In this document: positions 41,143 to 54,400 of the stretch, one piece after another | Position numbering within the stretch: position 1 is the first letter of the stretch | Layout: each line of letters begins with the position of its first letter | Assembly (NCBI GenBank): GCA_000708835.1 | Contig: DF236988.1 | Span: 644 to 64,643 of the forward strand | Reading direction: 5' to 3' | Origin: Klebsormidium nitens | Taxonomy: Eukaryota > Streptophyta > Klebsormidiophyceae > Klebsormidiales > Klebsormidiaceae | Length of the DNA: 64,000 nucleotides | The notes under the pieces: generated by a model | What the model was told of the DNA's origin: nothing | Seen by the model: only the letters and a program-made list of their open reading frames with translations | Databases searched by the model: none | Program-made: the position numbers and the translations under genes

Positions 41143-42365
41143 GGGGTGCTGAACGAAAGAAGCCGCCAGCTCTTTTGCTGCAAATATTCGCCTGTGCTCT
41201 GGATTGATAAATGGCGGTCCGCCGAGGCGTCACGTGGACGCGGCCGCGGCGCGCGTACCTAGGCGCGCCACGCGGCCGCGACCTGCGACCCGCGACCTGC
41301 CCGCAAGTGTGCACGCGCTTGCGGACTGCTAAGTGGACCGGCGCCAGGCACGTGACGCGGCCGGTTGCGGAGGGACGCTGTCCGTCTGGACAGAAAAACA
41401 CTGGAGCGCCGCCGGATTAGGGATCCAAGCCGGAGGGTCGACCGTAATACCACGCTTGGGGAGTTCATGGGATTCGAGATTAGACTCAGCTCTCGACAAG
41501 CCCACAAACGGCTGCTGCATTGAAATTGCCTATCGCTTGGCATATCACTGAAGCATTCTACTCAAACATGAAGTGAGAAATAAGCCTGGGCTTGGCGCCG
41601 TCTGCCCAGGATCTTTGGGGGGCAGTTTAAAGTCGATTTGCTTGTATGGACGAGCATGGAGCTTTCCTTTCGCCGATCTTCCGAAGAGTCTCGTTGCCCC
41701 ATCATCGGGATCCTGATTCCGGTGCTGAACAATGACTGCTAGTCGCGAAAGTCCTCCATGTTCAAATAGTCCAACGAAGTGCCACGTCATGTGCCAACAT
41801 GCAATATTCATGTCCATGACTTATAATCGCGATCGGGTGATAATTGCTGCGACCTTCGAGAAAGAAGTATATATGTGTGTGTTTGAGAGTGCATTCCAAG
41901 GATCACAAGGATCCAAATGTGATCATACGCACTTATGCTTGTAAGTTTTGAGGATCGAGTTACTACCTAGTACCGTCCGCCAGATAAACACATGATTCTT
42001 CGAATCCCGATCCCCTGTTCTGACCACCTTGGACCCGCGTTACCGCGTCGTACACAATGTGGCAAGAAGATTCATTGTCGTGACCTAGCAAGATAGATGT
42101 GCCCATTTCTACTTCGAGTGAAGAGTTGAGCCCTAGACTAAACAGCTCTAAGTTTGACAAGTCCAGGCCTGCGTGTGCAGCTGCTCTATGCAGGTTTTGC
42201 GCCACTTGCCCGGCTTTCTTTGGCACTCGGTTAATATCACTCAGTTAATAAAGAGGCTCTTTAAAAACTAGCTCAAAACTACGTGTTAGCAAGGTCTATC
42301 GGGAGGTTAACAGTCAATCCGACACAAAGTCACTAGCCCACGGGCCACAGTTCTGCTATTGGCTC
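41143..42365. other. Upstream of copy C; no further gene seen
   Basis: Immediately upstream of copy C is a GC-rich block with palindromic CGCGGCCGCG-type sites (41235-41285). A minus ORF of 87 aa at 41963-42226 is open but featureless. Confidence 0.4.
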
Positions 42366-45300
42366 TCAGGCGGAAGTGGGTTCGACGCCCTTCAACGTGA
42401 GCTTCAGATAGGCGTCAGAGAAGGCCTTGAAGAACGCCTGCTTGTCGTTAGCAAACCTGCAAAATGAACACTTGGGTTACCCGTGACCTTCTTCTAAACG
42501 CGCAGCCTTTTTGCGCAAACTGAACAAAAGTGTCCATGGAAGTTTTTGGCCAGACGGAATCGACGTGCGGTACAGTGTTCCGCATGCCAACATCCGTAGA
42601 TCCGCAACAGAAAAACGGGTCAGTATGGGTACATCTAAACTGCCTGCTACAGGGTATCGAGTCAGAAGATCTGCAAAAGGTGGCCGTCCGTTTACCGTCA
42701 TGTGCCCCAACCGTAACTAACGAACTTCCGAGGCACAAAACCTCGAGGGACGGAACCATCCTTTTCTTTCCGCACGCTTGATCCTGGAAAGGAGTCGTTG
42801 CAGAAAAAGAAACGGTGATCTTACTTGACAACGTACGCCTTGGTCTCCGGATCGGTCACGAGCGCATTATCGCTGGGGAAGAACCCAAGCGGCTTCTCCG
42901 GATTCAACAGGAGCTGCAAGCATAAAGACAGGGCTTACCTCGGAAAGAGGAGTTAACTCGCGAGTGTTCAACTAAACTGAAGAGCCGGTTCAAAATGTCC
43001 AATTTGATTCCGAGAAATTTGTCTTGCTAAGCTTTTGGAATGCAACCTCTGAACAATGCCGAATGGCCGCTGAGAAACAGCCAATACTTTTCGCTATTAC
43101 GAGCGTCGTAAAGGTAGGAGGCGAGAATGTTAAGAGCCAGCATTGCCAGCGACTCCCCTCTTGTCTCGGTGACTTAAGCCGTTACTAAACCTGACACGCT
43201 ATTTTCCGTTTATGGATGTTGTAAGGGGACACTGGAAGTCTGGCGCAGAGGCAGAGTGCAGGAGCGAAGCCGTCCAAAGCTCGGAACAACTCAAGCAGAC
43301 GGCAGAGACTTTCCTCAATGTGGGAGGAGAAATTAGGCGTAGGATGACGATCGTCCATGTCGGCTGACGGGGCGAGCTTTCATGTGAGTTCGCGAGACTT
43401 ACAAACCGATGAGGATCAACGGGTACAGACACCAAGAAGACTTGACCGATCTTTAGACTCGCTCAGGTCAAGGCCCCTGTAAGAATTCCGGTTTTCTTCT
43501 GGTAGATAGTGGGAAGTGGGAAGCGAGAAGTGGGAAAGCCGGAAGCGGAAAGGGAAAAAGGACAGAGAAGCGGAGAGCCGAAAGCAGAACGCAAACATGG
43601 GGAGCGAGAGGCGAAAGCAGGAAGCGGGTGACAGGGAGCGGAACGCGAAGAGCGGAAAAGGACGAACGCAGCGGAAAGAGCAAAAGCAGAGGTGAAAGGG
43701 GGAGAGCGGACCGAAAAAAGCGGACAGAGATTAACGGGCAAGGCAGCAATCGGGAACAGCAGGAGAGTTACAGCAGAAAGCAGGACAGGAAAGGTGCGGT
43801 TCTCTGCATTCAGAAACTCACTTGGAAATACTTGGTGTCGAAAGTATTGGGCGAAATGATGTCGAGGGGCAGGCCGACCGGGGGGTGCGTCCTACGCAAA
43901 GCCACGGGTGTGAATTGCCTCGCAGCTAGTTGTAAGCCCAATTCTCTTGGTCTCGAGTTAAAAGCGTCGGCTTTGTCGCGTCTCCTTCTTCGGCACTTGC
44001 AACTAGACACTTCTTAGCTGTGGCGGCAGATAATCGGACACAACTATGACCGCCCTACAAGAGATTACTCAGCGGACCGATGATCAGGCACAGAACAAAA
44101 TCATTTTTATCCAGGCCTGGTTCGGCATTGGTTAACCTTCTACCGCGGTTTTGACCGGTGCTCAAACAGTCGTTAACCAGATTTGGTCAAAAGCAACACC
44201 ATTCTGTGACGTTCGGTGCAGAGCAGTCGTCCCTGTGTCCTCACCTTGAAATGCCGATTGTGTGCGCTCCAGAGAGCGCCACCAAGTCTTGCACCGAGTA
44301 GCCTGCAAACAGTCAGACCTTGCATGTCGACTGAGCTTGAGCAGAAAGTCCTAGCGAAGCAAGAGTTTGGAAAGACAGTGTTTTAACTGGACGACAAGGC
44401 TCACGCGGCCAGAGTCGATTGTGTTTTCGCCAGCCGGTACTGGAGCCGCTCGAGGCCCCCGAAAGAAGGAGGGAACTTGTGTAGCTATCTGTTCAACGTC
44501 TCAGCAGACAGCAGACTACGCTCTCCAAAACGTTCTCGGGCATCGAGTTACAACGTCGGGAAAAAGGGTGCGTTTCCCTTCGTTCCTCAACACAGGTTTG
44601 GGGAGAAAGGTTACGATGCAGTGGAGAGCGATGCAAGCGTTTTGATCAACAGCCCGAACTTACCGTTGTCAGCAAAGAGCTTCTTGAGGCCGTCAGCGGT
44701 CAAAGTCTCAGAGGGAAGCATGCCAGGCGGGTCGGCTACGGTGACGTCAGGGCGGCCTGAGTCGTCAGCAAAAAGCATACGTCATGTCAGTTTCTGAGCC
44801 GGCTATTTGTCTCGGTGGACTCTCGAGCCCAAATGATCAGTCGTTAGCTGACATCAGCAGCATTTAGCAGGTAGAGCGATAAGAGCCTAAAGCTCTAAAG
44901 CTGGCACTGGATGAGAAGTCTCCCGCAGAATTGCTGCCGACTCTGACAAGGTAGGATCGCACTTGACACTTCGAGCTTGCACAACATAGCGCTTGGCCCT
45001 CCCTGATTGTGCTGGTGACAAGCAAACTTCTTACACCCGCCAGCGAGCGCCCCTGTTCTAAATGCAGATTACAGTGACAAGGTTTCTGCGTTTTCTTACC
45101 AACGGGTATCTTGATGTCTGGGCCGCCAGTCACCTTCACGGAGCGGGCTCCCGCCAGAGCGACGAGGTCCGCAAACTGCGAACAAGTGAGCATCGGTCAG
45201 ACGTTTAAATAATGCTCGACGACGGTTCCCCGATTTTCGTGGGCCTTCACAGTCCTGCGGAAGCGAACTGCGGGGAACAACCTAGCCGGGTGTGGCTGAA

Positions 45301-48202
45301 GCTTCAAGTGAGCGTTAGAAATGGTCGGGAAACGTTTTCAAGCCCTTCATTCTGGTGTCGAGCAGACGAAACGTCTGCTCGGGACGGACAGACTGCTAGA
45401 CGACGAAGCAGCATCAGCTGATTCTTTGCTTCGAATGACGCTTCGATCCAGGGAAGGAATTTCGTTTTGATGACTGAGCCCCATTACGTACCCCGATCGG
45501 AACAGGCGACTGTGCATCAATCTTCTTCTTGATGCGCTTCATGAGGTTCACCCCAAACAGGAGGCCCCCGTTGGCGGACTGGCTGGTCTCAAATGCAATG
45601 GAGCCGTTGGCGCCGCCGGTTCCAAGCCGACCGTTGAAAGTTCCGCTCTGGAAAAGACATGGTTGGCTTTTAGCAAGTTCTTTCAGGTGTGATGAAACTC
45701 CTATTTCAAATAACTTAAAGCTCTTATGATGAGAACAATGGAAACCAGAGGCGGCTAGGACACAGGTTCGAAGGTGAATAACGGTCCTCCTTACAGCCTG
45801 AGCACCAAATCAAAGCTCTTAAGTATTTGAGAGGGTTATAGTACCTCGAAGTTGGACGCCAGAGTGCATTGCAAGCATAAAGAGGAAAATCTCAGGAATC
45901 CTCCCAAGCAGACAGTGACAAGCAAGAACCTTTAGCATGCATGCGTTCGCAAAGACAAGAGCTCATCCAACAGCGTTGAGTTATGTTTAAGAACTGACGA
46001 CGATTGGTAAGGGGCACACCATCTTAAATTAGGTTAGCTGTTAGGAGCTAACCAAAGGTCATAACCGGATGGCATGGCCAGGCTCTCACATCGTGGAAGG
46101 CCAGCCTGAGCAGGTTGCCAGCATTCTTGAAGCTGATTGCCTGCAAGGGAGATAAGACAAGGCTCAGGGCTTTCGTTGCCCTGAGTTTCCTGGTACTCAG
46201 ACTGGTTTCCGGAATAATATACCAAGTCAACTGAGTGTGGTCTGGAATGGTTCAGACAGTGCATATAGCCAGTGTTCTGAACACTTCAGCACTTAGGTGC
46301 ATGGGGTCAAGAAGTACACAAACAGAGGACTTTGATTACCTCGTTTGAGGATGTCTTCAGCAGAGCAGAGGGCTTTCACGAGCACTTGTTTGTAGACAAT
46401 GAAACAGTTGCTCAGAACCGGAGGGGAAGGATCTTCTGAACTTCATCCTAGAACAAATCTGGGCAGCTCAAACTTGGCTGACAAACACTTGTGGGGTTGA
46501 GAGAAGCAGCTGGAGAAAAAGCGTCTGACCTGATCCAGTTCCTTAACAGTTATGGCCAGAACCTCTGCACCATAGAACGGCACACACAGAAAGCTGGTTA
46601 AAAGTTGGTCAGCCCGTGCAGCTTTTATTAAAGCAACTTCAAGACGAGGTAACTTGACCTTGCTTGGAACAACAAGTGCAACCGACCACTCAACTGCGAG
46701 CTCTTCTAGGCACTACTCTTTCAAACTGCTCGATATCAAGGATGCTGGACGCTGGCTGAGGCCTGCCTTCAGAAGATACACAGAGATCGCCTCTACCAAA
46801 CAGCAAAATTCAGAGAGAGAGCTTACCGGCAGTCTGCTTGGCATCCCCATATTTGTTGGGGTCTAAACCGGGGAGTGCTGGGGCGCTGGCGAAAGCGGGC
46901 AGGGCTCCAAACACAGGCTCCAAAACGGAAAGCCCGACTCCAGTTGCAACGGATGTGAAAAGGCTTCTCCTTGACACTCCTGTGAAGAAGTAGACTACTT
47001 TACCAATCAGGTTCCCATATTCTGACTGATACGTTGCATTAAGATCAACCTATCACAAGTTTTGACAAATGGCCAGCTGCTCTTCAAGGGAAGGTTTTGC
47101 TCCTAACCAGGACTGACCTACCAGCCCTTGACCAGCTTCATCAGGTGAAAGGGCATGTAACCGATGTCTAACAAGGCTTGGTCGACAATTGTTTTCTCCT
47201 GCTCTTACAACCCCCGTCAGTATTGCATAGAGTCGCATACCACAATTGGTGTCTAAAAGTACTTCCAAATTGACACGAGCATGCGGTTTGATGCGCAATG
47301 TATCCGATGATGGCGCATTATGTGAATCAGTCTCCTCTCTTTCCTTGTAACAAAACAGTGGAATGTTTGCTGGGCAGGATTTGTGATCCAGAGAATCCAA
47401 TCATGAGACGCTCACATTTGAGCACAGGGACTATCGCTTTTGCCAAAGCCCTGCACCTTTATCTTCGCTCTGATGGCAGAACATGGTTTAAAAACAAATC
47501 ACCAGCAATCCAAGTTATTGCTGGACAACTTGGACAAAGTGCTTATAAAAGTTGGATGAAGACAGAACATGTGATTCCTTTTTATGCAGGCCCCTGGCTT
47601 ATCTGCTGATTCCTGAGGGATCCCCCAGCAATGCATTGTAATAGGACTGCATTAAAACCCGTCAATTTGGTGACCAGTCGCACCCTCTTTCCCAACTCTA
47701 AGAAACTGAAATCGGGCACCGGCATGTTTCGCTTGCATTCGCTACATTGAATGTTAAGTACAATTAGATGTGGCCAATCAGTTGCTGCGCTGTACAGGTA
47801 CCTCTACCAGCTACTGTTGGCCCGTTTGAAAAATCAAGCAGCTTGAAAGCAATGCAAGCAGGCACATAATGTAGGGCCCAAGTGTTCCACTCAGCTCGAC
47901 TCAAGATGTCACAACTGCCACAAATGAATGCTGCTTCAACCACACATATAACTCTGGGATACTGTGATCAAACTAGAAAACTGAGAAGCTTCCCTGCTTG
48001 ACATACCTGTTCCATGAGCAGGGACGTCTTTTTCTGCATCAAGGCGTCGTGCATTGATCTTCATGTGCCGTCTGGCAGGCACTCTTTGGGCCGGAACCAC
48101 CAGCGCAGATGCTGCCACAGGTTCACAATGGAACCTCGTTGCCGCAGATGAAAGCCTGGCTGCACCAGGTGCCGGCTGGATGAGGAATGAGCTCGACGCC
48201 AT
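42366..48202 (-). CDS. APX-R-like class I heme peroxidase, predicted thylakoid lumen
   Basis: Modelled exons 48202-48007, 46979-46827, 46564-46530, 46140-46090, 45647-45492, 45175-45100, 44756-44664, 44302-44245, 43891-43822, 42913-42825 and 42456-42366 join without frame breaks to 355 aa. Residues 1-60 look like a chloroplast transit peptide (Ser/Ala-rich). Then VSRRSLFTSVATGVGLSV with twin Arg69-70 and an AFASA cut site suggests Tat-dependent import into the thylakoid lumen. Distal active site LLRLAFHD has Arg140 and His144; GGANGSIAFE follows; proximal His267 is in DLVALSGAHTIG. The ascorbate-binding Arg and proximal Trp of true APX are not evident after HTIG. That, with GRPDVTVADPPGMLPSETL, resembles APX-R (Arabidopsis APX6-like). 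It should reduce peroxide with an electron donor other than, or besides, ascorbate. One exon is only 35 bases. Confidence 0.88.
43490..43700. repeat. Purine-rich degenerate short repeat in peroxidase intron 9
   Basis: About 200 bases on the plus strand consist of loose GGAAGCGGAAAG / GAGCGGAAAG-like units of 7-14 bases with almost no pyrimidine runs. It lies inside the intron between exons 9 and 10. On the transcribed strand it is pyrimidine-rich and could act as splicing enhancer or triplex-prone DNA; this is only inference. Confidence 0.6.
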
Positions 48203-51200
48203 TGCTGGCTTAAGTATTCTGACGGCAGAGCAGCTCCTGTCTCTCCTGTTCCGCCTCTGAAAAATGTGCAGCGGTTGAAAGATCAGCGGCGCGAATCAGT
48301 CTCGTCTTTGTCAGTATGACAATTGCAATGCCAATTGATTATCTGCATCCACCCTCTCTAAAGATGTAAAGAGGGCTCTTTTGCACTGCCGCCATTAATA
48401 ATGCCGCCTGGGAGTCAACGAGCTGCATAATGCACTGTGCACAAATACATGTTAGTACGTATACGGTATAGTCTACCGTAGTAGTGGATACCGGTAGTGT
48501 AAGCGACGCGGCGTTCGCGGCATTCCGTCATTGCGCCGCCCCACGTACGTCAGCTCGACGGAAACCCAAACCTCGCTTGTCGCGGAGCCGGCCAAGGCGG
48601 CCGCCGGCGCGCGAGGCCGCTCGCGGTGGAGCACAGAACTTGCAGCTGGGTGACACGCTTGTGTAAGTAAGCTTACACGCAGGGTTCTGAGATCCAACAC
48701 TTCACAGGGCACTTGAGTGAGGCAAAGAACAAATTCTATTAAGAACACAGAAGAAGACTGCCGAGGAGGCAAGCTGCGCCAGTCTTCCTCAAATAGCAGC
48801 ACAACGTCTGCAGCGCTGATTGACGTCGTCGTGCGAAGCAAGATCAAAGATGGCTGCGAGAACCGGACAATCTGCGTTCGCAGCCACGCTGTGCATGTGG
48901 ATCCTTCTCCTGAGTTTTGATAAACGTGTCTGGAGCCAGCGAGGAATTCTTGTCCCTCCCCGAGCCGTCGCTAGTGACATGCACAAGGCTCTTCTGATGA
49001 GAAGCGCGCTCTGTTGCGACCACACAATTCTGGATGCTCCCCACCGTGTCTAGCCAGAACTCGTTCGTTGCCTCTCAAGGAGTCACAGGGCAGTTTCGAG
49101 AACAGATTGCCTGCAGCATGTCAAAGTAGTCCGTTTACACTTTCACAGTACGTTGTGCTTCTCGCTTTCTCGAAGGTTGTCCATATCAGTATATTTTTGA
49201 GCGTGTTGCGGCACTCTCAAATCTGCACGGGCCAGACACATACTGTGAGCATAATCACTAGACATGAGCTCATTGACCGACGTATCATCCATTTCATCAT
49301 CGCCCAACGTGCAGCCTGCACGCCATTTTCCGGGAGCAAAGTGTCTTAAGCTTGCGGGGCCCACTGAGCGCATCCAAATGATTGATTGCCTTGGCTGGCA
49401 CTCCGTTACTCAGGCAGCTATTCTGAGTGGTTTACGCGAGTCGCCTGAAGTCTGCAATGATCATCTCAATCAGTTGTGACCGAACCACATATGTCGAACT
49501 GAGAGCGGCCAATCGAGCAATCGAGCTCAAGAACATATCCTGGCTCATGGGCAGAATGAAGTACAATCTGCGTGCGCAATGAGAACTATCGACCGTGTCT
49601 TGTTGAGAGCAAGCGGCAGAAAATCGGCATCAGCCACTCGGCAATCTTTCCATCTTCTTCATACGTCCAATTTGGTAACTTACAAATCGCAGCTTCGCAC
49701 GGGAGATAGCTTGGCCGTAGCTGTGCACACGACAGATGGCGCTGATGGGCGACATAAGAGCTATCTTCAACGCTTTGAAGACGATTTTAAGCTCGAGCAT
49801 GAAGACATGAAGTCACATCCCTAATGGGAACGTGTATGTTTTCAAGCTCTCCTCTGTGGCAGCACGTTTCACAAGTACATGTGTCACATTTTGTATCGAG
49901 AACCAGTGTTTCTCCGTGGACCCCTACGACCATGGCCGGTCAAGCGAACTGTCCCCGAAGGGCAGCATCGAAAATCCAGATTAGAGCGGCATCTCCTGGA
50001 AAGTTTAGAATGAGGAAATATGTATCATGAGCATTCACCACTCCCCGTCAGTTGTTTTACCCTCTTGTCCCCATGTAGATATCGGCGTAATAGAAGGGCA
50101 TTTAACCAGAACTAAGCATCCCGGAATGTCTGGAATGTTGTTTGACGGCAGTAAGGCATGCGAAAGTTCACAATACGAAAAATAATCTGAAGAGAGCATC
50201 ATGTCTGACTCTCCGGGATATGCACCATCGTGAGTAGTCTCAAACGCCCCTGTTCGATCATGAATTGGTCCGTAATTCGTCGAACACGATAACGGACACA
50301 CGTGCAGAACTCCAGATGTCAATAAAAATGATATCTATTTGGTTAGAACGGCTTCGCACCGAGCTGCTTTTGACCAGCGGTGGCAAAACGTGCCTAGTTG
50401 GACAACTCTACGGTTTTAAGGGAATGCCTTTTCCAGAGTCTAAACGCTTAACCGGGATCTCAGTTCCAGCTTTTAAGCTAATTACTTCTAGACTATTTTA
50501 GAAGATGATTTACTACTTGAAAGTAGTCCACTTTTATGATTGACTCGGACGGTATTTTCTTGTAAACTTTTGGCAGACTAGCTTAGTCTACACCCGATCG
50601 CCAAAGACAGGAGGTCTCGCATCATACAAAATTAGTTTATCACGGTCCCCAGGTCGAAACCTACCCTCTTTCGTTGTTCGGAAGCAGCTATATACACCCA
50701 CTTACACTAACGCGTACGGGCCCTGATCTTGAATCTCATAACACCCCAAATGAAGTTCTGAACAAAGATAGCAGGCTAAGCACTGCGCTTGCCGCTGATC
50801 CACGCCGTCTAGAAAACCTTTCCCTTCTGCTTTCGTTTCTGGTTCCCTTTCTGCTTGTTTCGGCTCGGCCCTTGGTTGGTAGAGATCCGACAGCGGCCTC
50901 CCTCCTCTCCCAAGTCCGAGGACGTCACGGATGACGCCAGACGTGGCGCAAGCTTTGTCTGCCCGCGCGCAAGCTCGGCCCTTGTGGGGCGTAGCAGGTA
51001 TCCGTCGAGCCATCTGACGTCACAATCGAGGTGCGCCTTATGCCTGTGATAAACAAGAGGGGGACGTGAATCAAACCAAACCGATCCCGTCAAAAGGGGA
51101 AGAATGTGGTGAAAGGTGACCCAATCAGCGCCGCCCGGTTAAGAAGCCCAAAATAGCGTGACCACTTGATTACAATCAAATACATCGTCAAGCGAGTCAG

Positions 51201-51468
51201 AAGCAGCGCGCCAGGAAAGATGAGCGTCGATAAAGCGAACGTACTTAAGCAGAACCGGTCCGAGCAGAAGGAATTAGGAGACCCATTTGAGTACACTTAA
51301 ACCAGAGCTGAGTTGAACCGGGCAAGATCATTGCAGTAGAGATCCTGATGGCCTCAACGCTAGTCGTCGATCGGGGGACCCAACGTGCGCGCGTGATCGA
51401 CTCTTCACCATCTGTCAGATCCACGGTTGAGATACAGAGTATCCTCCGTTCCAAAAAGCAGAGGTGGT
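48203..51468. other. Intergenic between peroxidase and helicase genes
   Basis: A 3.3-kb stretch holding the peroxidase 5' flank and the helicase 3' flank. A GC-rich block at 48500-48640 may be promoter. Several ORFs of 60-125 aa on both strands (for example 48473-48847 minus and 49579-49824 plus) show no motif or splice context. I support no gene here. Confidence 0.4.
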
Positions 51469-54400
51469 CTACCTGGGGTTGAAGAAGGGGAGCAGCCGCG
51501 CCAGCTCCTCTTCAATGTCGAGCGTTTCATCCAGCTCGTCCGTTTCGTCGCTGCCCGCTTTCAAAGCGCGGATGCACGCGCGCAGCGCTTCCAGGAAGTG
51601 CTCGCTCTTGACCTGCGAATTAGGCGTGGCAGAAGGGCTTATATTCCTGGCTAGTTCCAGGAAGTACTTGCTCTTGACCATGCGTTACAAAAGGGCTCGT
51701 GTTTTCTGGCTCGCACTTGACCTGCGCAACAAGGCATTGCAAGAGGGCTGGTATTCTTTCTTTCAAGTTCTCAATAACCAAAGCCACTGCTTGTACTGGC
51801 TAATAGCCCACAAATGTTGATTCATTCGTTGTTTTCTCGTCCCCGTACGTTGACTGACGGTCTTTTCTGAGTCAATCATCGCAGTACTTTCGAGAACGTC
51901 GACTTGGACGAAGTGTCAGCTGCAGTGTATGCTGCATACCTCTCAAGGCGACTTCAAGAACTGCGGTAGAATAAGAACTTAAGGCCTATACCCTCGATTT
52001 TCTAGGAAAACGTGCCGGTGCTTCTGGGCTCGAATCTACACAAGTGGAGGGTTTGAGCACGGGCAAGTTCTCCGCTGATAGCGGGGAAAGGGAAGAAAGG
52101 AAGTAGCATAGCGAAGAGAAATCTCGATGTAGCCCACAGGGAAGCCTGCAGTCAATCGTGAAACGCAGCTCGGACTACCCATGCGAGTGACCAGTGTCCA
52201 CGAGTCAGACGCAAAAACTAGTCTGGCTTGCCGTACCCTGACACGCAGCTCTCACTTGCTGAGTATTTGAATGCTTAGCAGACTTGTCATCTATCCAACC
52301 GAGTGCTCGGGATAGAATTGCAGGCCTGAGAGCGTGGAGTAACGATGGCTGGCCCGTTTACAAACCTCAGAAGGGTATCGGGAATAGGCGCGCAAACCTG
52401 CAGCGGGCACGCCTCGGCCCTGAAGCGCGCCCTGTACTCCGCTGACTTGGCGCTGGGGCAAGAGAGATGCTGGCGCGCGAAAGCCCGCCGCACCTCGTTC
52501 GCCAATCGCTTCACGGGGTCCCGGTCCTCCGCAAGGCGCGCGCGCGCGCGCATCAGCAGGAACGCCAGTCGCTCTCGCACGTGCCGGGGCAGCCGTTCGG
52601 CGAGGGTGAGGAGGGCGGCGCTCGGGGGCGCGACCGGCTGCTGTTCGGACGCCCGCGAGCGATCTGCGTCCTGTTCGGCGTCCTCATCGTCCGGCTGAGG
52701 GCACTGCGCGTCCGATTCGGTCCCGATGTCCGCTTGCACGGCCTCTTCTTCTAGGGCAGGTTGCCCGCTCTCGCTGTCCGCTCCGTTGTTCGGCCCCTGT
52801 GCTTCCGCTGATTCCGCGGACGGAACGGCTGCACCGAGGGAGTCGCCGCTTGCCCAGTCGCGTACGCAGAACTTAGGCGCCGCCGACAGCAGAGCTCCGA
52901 TGCTGAACACGTTCCGCCCGTTGACTTCCGCGGAAACGATCACCCTCCGCAGCTTCGCCGCCCAGTGGAAGTCGGCCCGTTTGGCGCGCGGCAGAACCCA
53001 CCTCTCGCGCTGCAGCACCGTCAGACGGCCGCCGATCGCCGCGAGCGTCCGCGCAAGCGCGGAACCCACGTCCGAAACACTTAGAAATCTCCGGTGCTCA
53101 GCAGCTTGTTGCAGTGCCGCGATAACCGGAACGGGTACACCCGGAACCGGGTTTCGGACGAGAAAGTTCATTGCATTACAAACAGGGCCGAGGAAGTGGC
53201 GGCCAGGATCGACTTGAGGGTTAGCGGCGAGGGTTAGGAGGACCACGAGCAGCCGCACTACGAGAATGGGCTCTTCTTTAACCCTATTCAAACCAGCTCT
53301 GGCTATCCACGTTTCTAAATTGTCGAGATACTGGATTACCATTTCTAGCAGCTGGCGCAATAGGCCCCTTAGCTGGTACTGCTGGTCGCTTGTACAGCCA
53401 GACTCTAGGAGCAGCGTGAAGAGGGACTCTTGAACAGGGCCCTCCATGTGGTCGAGAACCCACGTCGTTGGCAGAACCAGGTGGTTAAGCTGGCTAACCG
53501 CCGCACACGACTGGACAACCGCCCGCTCAACCAGCCGAACAAACGTGAAGGGGTTTGGATAACCTCCTTTCTGCAGCCAAACAGGACTGAACAGCTCCAG
53601 CAGCGCCTTGCCGTTGAACCACGCCCCGTTGAAGGCCGCAAATCGATCTTCTCCCGTGGCTTGGAGGTTTGGCCCGCGCTGCAAAGCCGCGGCGGCCGCG
53701 AGCTCCCACGACGCGCCGAAGCGCAGCGCCCGGGTGCGAAGGTCTTCCAGGAAACCGGGCGGCGGGATGACGTGCAGCCTTCCGCCGAACGTTCCGGCGC
53801 ATCTCGCGCTCTCGAACCAGTCTGCGTCCAGGAACGGAATCAAGAGCTGGAGCTGCCCGACCGCCTCGAGGGGCAGAACGTCTCTCTCTTCGAACGCCGT
53901 TTGCGCCGCCAGCCGCGCGGGATCCCAGCTAACCTGCACCCGCTCGCGCACCAGCCCGCTCTGGCCCCCGTTGACCGGCGACCGCCCCTCGGCGACCGCT
54001 TCCGCGACTGACGTCAGCATCGCGCGCACACGCGGGTCCCCCCGCAGTGCGGCCGCCTCGAGCGCCGCCCCCGCCGACGTTATTTTCGGCAGCAGACAAT
54101 CCCACAACCGTGCGGCGCACGCCCCGGCGCATTCCGCCGGAACCGATTCCGGCACGCTGTCCGCGAGCTGCCACAGCCGGCTGATGATCTGGACCCGGTC
54201 TGCGGTGAGCGCTTGCCCCGGACTCTGCTGCATCAGAACGGGCGGTGGAAGCGCGACCGGGGGAGTCAGAAGCTCAACGGAAGCCTCCAGAAGCGCCCGG
54301 TAGTTCGCCCCGGCTTTCACCACCTCCGCATAGAGAAATCTGGAGGCCTGCTTCCTGAACGTGACTGCGGTGATCTCGCCCTTGGAACCCTGGTTAGGGA

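Noticed and set aside
42366-48202. Calling the peroxidase TL29 (APX4)
   Set aside because: The lumen-type leader suggested it, but distal Arg and His are intact and the middle of the protein resembles APX-R rather than TL29.
53430-54303. 193- and 231-aa plus ORFs
   Set aside because: Antisense frames of the long helicase exon, low-complexity and Arg/Ala/Pro-rich.
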